33,720 nucleotides of DNA from contig NZ_JEMA01000489.1 of the NCBI RefSeq assembly GCF_001589285.1, forward strand, positions 15,316 through 49,035, in the 5' to 3' direction. Source of the stretch: Sorangium cellulosum (lineage in GTDB: Bacteria; Myxococcota_A; Polyangia; Polyangiales; Polyangiaceae). Under the pieces are notes generated by a model. The model worked only from the letters and a program-made list of their open reading frames with translations, ran no database searches and was not told the DNA's origin. Every line of letters begins with the position of its first letter. Positions within the stretch are counted from its first letter, which is position 1. This document shows positions 30,339-33,720 of this stretch, piece after piece. The translations under genes were made by a program, and so were the position numbers.

Positions 30339-31418
30339 CTAGGTCAGCCACTCGCCGCCCGAGGGCGGACGTTGGTCCGGCCCATCCTTGTCGCTCGGGC
30401 GCGAGTGCAGGTCGATGCGACGAGCGTCGGCGGCCAGACGCCAGGCCAGGATCTGGAACAGGCCGAGGCTCGTGAGGGCGGACGTGCCGGCGAACGCTAC
30501 GCCCGCGGAGAGCACACCGACGAGCTCGCCCGGGGAGAAGGCGCCGAGCTGCGCGAGCCTGTCGACGACCAGGTCCGCTGTGAAGGCGAGCACCACCGCG
30601 ACGGCAAGGAACGTCCCGGCGCCCGTCGTCTCGGACCCCATGAAGCCCGTGAGGCTGGACAGCACCGCGAGGATCACCATCACGGCGCCGAGCTGGCCGA
30701 GGTGCGGATCGACCAGGGCGAGCTGCGCGACGGCCTGTCCGAAGGACGGAAGCGCGACGAGGAAAGCGGCCACGAGCAGCCAGCGCGCGCCGCTGTACGC
30801 CCGGTAGCGCGAACGGAAGACGAGCGCCGCCGGGAGCGCTATCGCCGCCCCTGCCCGAGCGGCTCCCCAGCCGAACGCCGTCCCGGAGCTCTGGAGGCCG
30901 ATGACGGTCGCGATCGCCCCCAGCACCACCATGGCGACGGCGCGCTGCCGGTAGCTCACCGACGTGAGCGCGGTGAACAGCGCGACGATCCCGAGCACGA
31001 ACGCGGGCGGCCCGGCGACAACGCCCTCCGGACGGAGCCCCGCGAGCGACAGGCCCCCGAGGAGGAGAAACCCCACGCCCACGGCGGCGCACCAGGTCCG
31101 CGCCGCGTCCTGCGCCGGACGCATCGGCGCGAGGTCCTCCATGAGCGCCTCGGACGCGAGCAGCGGCTTGGTGACGCGCTCGCGCGCGCTCGGGGGCGCC
31201 TCCTCGATCGTGACGACCGGGCTCGCTTCGAGCTGCCGCTCCGCCGGCGCCGCGCTGCTCGACGCCGCTGCGGGCGTCTCCTCCGCCAGCCCGACGGCCG
31301 GAGCGTCGCCGGCTGTGGCGCCCTCCGGCGGGGCTGGCGCTGCCTTTTCCCGTTCGGCGGCCGCGCGACGGCTTGCTGGGGGGCGGTCGCGATTCGCCTC
31401 TCCGTAAGGCTTTTCCAT
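30339..31418 (-). CDS. Polytopic membrane protein of unknown function
   Basis: A 359-residue protein. The first 110 residues are charged, Ala/Pro/Glu-rich and probably disordered and cytoplasmic. About eight hydrophobic segments follow, beginning TWCAAVGVGFLLLGGLSLAG and including AFVLGIVALFTALTSV, AMVVLGAIATVIGL and GVLSAGVAFAGTSALTSLGL. A hydrophilic basic tail ends the protein. I do not recognise the family. The ATG at 31418 is used; a GTG at 31442 in the same frame overlaps the stop of the upstream N-formylglutamate amidohydrolase homologue and is an equally plausible coupled start. The two genes form an operon. Confidence 0.75.
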   Translation of the reverse strand: MEKPYGEANRDRPPASRRAAAEREKAAPAPPEGATAGDAPAVGLAEETPAAASSSAAPAERQLEASPVVTIEEAPPSARERVTKPLLASEALMEDLAPMRPAQDAARTWCAAVGVGFLLLGGLSLAGLRPEGVVAGPPAFVLGIVALFTALTSVSYRQRAVAMVVLGAIATVIGLQSSGTAFGWGAARAGAAIALPAALVFRSRYRAYSGARWLLVAAFLVALPSFGQAVAQLALVDPHLGQLGAVMVILAVLSSLTGFMGSETTGAGTFLAVAVVLAFTADLVVDRLAQLGAFSPGELVGVLSAGVAFAGTSALTSLGLFQILAWRLAADARRIDLHSRPSDKDGPDQRPPSGGEWLT

Positions 31419-31431
31419 CGATGGGGCTGGA

Positions 31432-32310
31432 TCAGATCTCACGGGCGTCGAGGGGGTTGCGGCGAAGCTGACCGAGCAGCTCGGCCGAGGTGAGCCGCGC
31501 GACCAGGGTGCGCCCGAAGTCTCGCACGGCAGTGAATCCTTGCCCATCCATCGCGAGGGATTGCTCGTCCATGTACAGCCGGCGTGCAATCTCGATCTGC
31601 ACGGCGTGGACGGCACGGTGCGGCTGGCCGTAGTGCGCTGTGCTGAAACCTCCTTTGTAGGGGTCGTCGTGGCGCACGGAGAAGCCGCAGGCGCGCGCGT
31701 GCTGGTCGACCACGTCGATCACCGGGGTGGCGGCGCTCGTCCGCCCGCGCGTCCCGGGGACGATGTCGGCCCGGCCGACGGCGCCCTCCGCGTGGCCGCG
31801 GCGACTCTGGCTCGGCATCGAGTGCGCGCAGAGGAGGATCGCGAAGCCGAAGCGCTCGCGCTTGCGGGCAAGGAGGGCGCTCAGGCTGCGGTGGTAGGGG
31901 CGATAGAACCGGTCGAGCCGGCGCTCCAGCTCGCGGCGCGGGAGGCGTGAGCTGAGGATGGGCTCGCCGTCCGTGGTCACACGCCAGATGAGCCCCCTCG
32001 GGTAGGGCGCCCGGCCGCCCCCCTCGACCGCGTCGCCGTCGCAGTCGGTCTCGCTCCGGTTGAGATCGACGACCAGGCGGCTCATCCGGGAGAACAGGAG
32101 CGTCGCTCCCTCGGCCGGCGCGTCCTGGAAGAGCGCGTCGACGTAGAGATCGGCGTCGCGCCCGATGCTGCGCGCGGGAGCGATGGTCCACGACAGCGAC
32201 TCGGGATCCATATGGACGCCCGCGTGCGGTACTTCGACGAGGACCGGGCTTTCCGCTCCGCGGGGCTCGACGACCTCGAAGGGTGACAGCACGGCGATAC
32301 TGTGACGCAT
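31432..32310 (-). CDS. N-formylglutamate amidohydrolase family protein
   Basis: A 292-residue cytoplasmic hydrolase. Members of the family cleave N-formylglutamate to formate and glutamate in histidine breakdown (HutG). Visible motifs are VLVEVPHAGVHMD, DADLYVDALF, SRLVVDLNRSETDCDG, RFGFAILLCAHSMPS, the DQHARACG segment and DDPYKGGFSTAHYG. These include the His, Asp and Glu positions expected for metal binding. Length is normal. No histidine-use genes are nearby, so the physiological substrate is uncertain. The ATG at 32310 is about 70 bases from the divergent xerD start. Confidence 0.88.
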   Translation of the reverse strand: MRHSIAVLSPFEVVEPRGAESPVLVEVPHAGVHMDPESLSWTIAPARSIGRDADLYVDALFQDAPAEGATLLFSRMSRLVVDLNRSETDCDGDAVEGGGRAPYPRGLIWRVTTDGEPILSSRLPRRELERRLDRFYRPYHRSLSALLARKRERFGFAILLCAHSMPSQSRRGHAEGAVGRADIVPGTRGRTSAATPVIDVVDQHARACGFSVRHDDPYKGGFSTAHYGQPHRAVHAVQIEIARRLYMDEQSLAMDGQGFTAVRDFGRTLVARLTSAELLGQLRRNPLDAREI

Positions 32311-32380
32311 TCCGCGTCCGGCTGGAACCGGGACGGGCGCGCTTCAGGAAGGAACGCAGGAAGAGACACGGCCGTCCGGG

Positions 32381-33325
32381 GTGCACCGACCCCGCTTTCT
32401 GGCGCACTTTGCCGCTTTCGCAGTAGCGTTGGGCGTGGACCTCGCGACCTGGGTGGATGCGTACCTCGATCACCTACGCGTCGAGCGGGCTCTGGCACCC
32501 CTGACGCTCGAGGCGTACGGCCACGATCTCGCCAAGCTCGTTGCGCACGCGGAGGCGGCCGGGATCACGACAGTCGAGGGCCTCGACCAGGCGCTGATCG
32601 GCACCTACCTGGTCGCGCTTGGCCAGGCGGGCATCAGCGCGAGCTCGGCGGCTCGCCACCTCTCCGCGGTCCGCGGGTTCATCCGCTTCCTGCTGCGCGA
32701 GCGCCGGATCGAGCGGGATCCGTGCGCGCTCGTCGAGCGACCCCGGGTCGGGCGGCGGCTGCCCAAGGTGCTCTCGTTCGACGAGATCGCGCTCCTCATC
32801 GAGGCGCCCGAGCAGGGGACCTTCAGGGGCCTGCGCGATCGCGCGATGCTCCACGTGATGTACGCGGCCGGCCTGCGCGTGAGCGAGGTGGTGCGCCTCA
32901 AGCTCGCGGACATCGAGCGGCGCAAGGGGATCGTGATGGCGCTCGGCAAGGGCGGGAAGCGAAGGCTCGTGCCGCTCGGGGAGCCGGCGCTCGCCGCCAT
33001 CGACGCCTACCTGGAGGCGCGCGCCTCGCACCCGCGCAGCGCGTCGACGCAGGTGCTGTTCCTCTCGCCGCGCGGCGGGGCGCTCACCCGGCAGGCGGTG
33101 TGGAAGCTCCTCGGGGGGTACGCCCGCGCCGTCGGCATCGACAAGCCGAGCTCGCCGCACAAGCTCCGGCACTCGTTCGCGACACACCTGCTCGAGGGGG
33201 GCGCCGATCTCCGGAGCGTCCAGGCGCTCCTCGGTCACGCGAACGTCGTGACGACCGAGATCTACACGCACCTCGCGGACGACCACGTGCGCGCCGCATA
33301 CCGACGAGCGCACCCGCGCGCATGA
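32381..33325 (+). CDS. xerD: Tyrosine recombinase XerD/XerC
   Basis: Resolves chromosome dimers at dif with its partner Xer protein and FtsK. The core-binding domain (from about residue 24, TWVDAYLDHLRVERALAPLT) is followed by the catalytic domain. All catalytic residues are present when counted from GTG 32381: Arg166, Lys190, His260, Arg263, His286 and nucleophile Tyr295. XerD is preferred because of RLPKVLS, GADLRSVQALLGH and the HPRA terminus, but XerC cannot be excluded. The start is uncertain: GTG 32381, TTG 32429 or GTG 32435, the last matching the usual N-terminus best. Size and context suggest a housekeeping recombinase rather than an integrase. Confidence 0.88.
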   Translation: MHRPRFLAHFAAFAVALGVDLATWVDAYLDHLRVERALAPLTLEAYGHDLAKLVAHAEAAGITTVEGLDQALIGTYLVALGQAGISASSAARHLSAVRGFIRFLLRERRIERDPCALVERPRVGRRLPKVLSFDEIALLIEAPEQGTFRGLRDRAMLHVMYAAGLRVSEVVRLKLADIERRKGIVMALGKGGKRRLVPLGEPALAAIDAYLEARASHPRSASTQVLFLSPRGGALTRQAVWKLLGGYARAVGIDKPSSPHKLRHSFATHLLEGGADLRSVQALLGHANVVTTEIYTHLADDHVRAAYRRAHPRA

Positions 33326-33340
33326 GCGTACGTCCCGCGG

Positions 33341-33720
33341 CTAGTTGCAGCGCTTGAGGAATTTTCCGCAGGGCTTTTTCGTGGCCTGCCCCGCCGGCTT
33401 GGCGGGCGCCGGGGGGATCTCGGTGAGCTGGAACTCCTGCACGAGCGGCGTGCCGGCCTTGGCGACGACCTTCAGGCTCCGCGGGAAATAGCCGGCGCGC
33501 TTCACGGCGATCTGGTGCACCCCCGGCGTGAGCTCCAGCTCGACGTCGGGGGCCTGCGTCGCCTTGCCGTCGACCGTGATCTCCTCGCAGGTGACGGGCT
33601 TGCACGAGACCTTGACCGGCACCAGCGCGCTGGCCGCGGCGTCGGTCGCGGCGCCTGCGTCGGTCGCGGCGCCTGCGTCGATCGGGGCCTCGGCGATCGC
33701 GGCGCCGGCGTCGGGCGCCG
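33341..33720 (-). CDS. PEGA-domain protein, N-terminal part beyond the right edge
   Basis: The visible 126 codons are the C-terminal end of a longer protein; the frame is open to the window edge. A 15-base repeat near 33641-33675 encodes an Ala-rich linker (DAGAATDAGAATDAA). It is followed by a PEGA-like beta domain: VPVKVSCKPVTCEEITVDG, VELELTPGVHQIAVKRAGYF and the strand PLVQEFQL. A Pro/Ala/Lys tail with two Cys ends the protein. PEGA domains in myxobacteria often follow Ser/Thr kinases or lipoprotein anchors, but the upstream part is not visible. It converges with xerD, with 15 bases between the stops. Confidence 0.75.
   Translation of the reverse strand, partial: APDAGAAIAEAPIDAGAATDAGAATDAAASALVPVKVSCKPVTCEEITVDGKATQAPDVELELTPGVHQIAVKRAGYFPRSLKVVAKAGTPLVQEFQLTEIPPAPAKPAGQATKKPCGKFLKRCN

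Noticed and set aside
32381-33325. Tyrosine recombinase as sign of an integrated mobile element
   Set aside because: The protein matches housekeeping XerC/D in length and ending; no attachment-site repeats, tRNA or phage genes are nearby.

Overview
The window is very GC-rich and reads as part of a myxobacterial chromosome, most likely Polyangiales (Sorangium-like). The basis is the strong G/C bias at third codon positions, many GTG starts, Ala/Pro/Gly-rich linkers, a PEGA-domain protein, a DUF4350-MoxR-DUF58 cluster, and the divergence of otherwise universal genes. This taxonomic call is inference; no rRNA is present. It is a core-genome region: I see no insertion sequence, prophage, CRISPR array or tRNA gene.

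Layout. Bases 1-113 hold what may be the end of a gene entering from the left plus its terminator. A nitrilase-superfamily amidase (148-966, +) converges on a short AraC-type regulator (1058-1654, -). A gene-free stretch of about 390 bases follows, with a possible folded RNA. The topoisomerase IV genes parC and parE (6384 to 2043, -) are divergent from bamA (6693-9341, +), which is followed by a rhomboid-fold protein without catalytic residues (9570-10352, +).

From 22183 down to 10405 nine genes run on the minus strand: DUF4350 protein, MoxR ATPase, DUF58 protein, rsmA, atpD, atpC, dnaG, rpoD and a small lipoprotein. This joins an envelope-type MoxR module to rRNA dimethylation, two F1-ATPase subunits (beta and epsilon only), primase and the main sigma factor. 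Divergently there is a 60-residue microprotein gene with its own strong promoter (22334-22516, +), then the rpsP-khpA-rimM-trmD operon, which ends in a second SPOUT methyltransferase where rplS often lies. queG, a LpxL-type acyltransferase homologue, a DUF72 protein and a degenerate gamma-glutamyltranspeptidase follow. After a terminator-rich convergent region come rpmB (-), a polytopic membrane protein (-) and an N-formylglutamate amidohydrolase homologue (-), then xerD (+) and a PEGA protein (-) cut by the right edge.

The most unusual theme is the presence of three family members that keep the fold signature but lose catalytic residues: the rhomboid at 9570, the LpxL-like protein at 26755 and the GGT-like protein at 28462. 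Other points worth attention are the conserved-looking microprotein at 22334 with a structured leader, a hairpin directly before the dnaG ribosome binding site, a three-way-junction fold downstream of parE, and a Val at the quinolone-resistance serine position of ParC. No complete, clearly new multi-gene system is evident; the best candidate for new biology is the 26755-29511 trio together with the microprotein.
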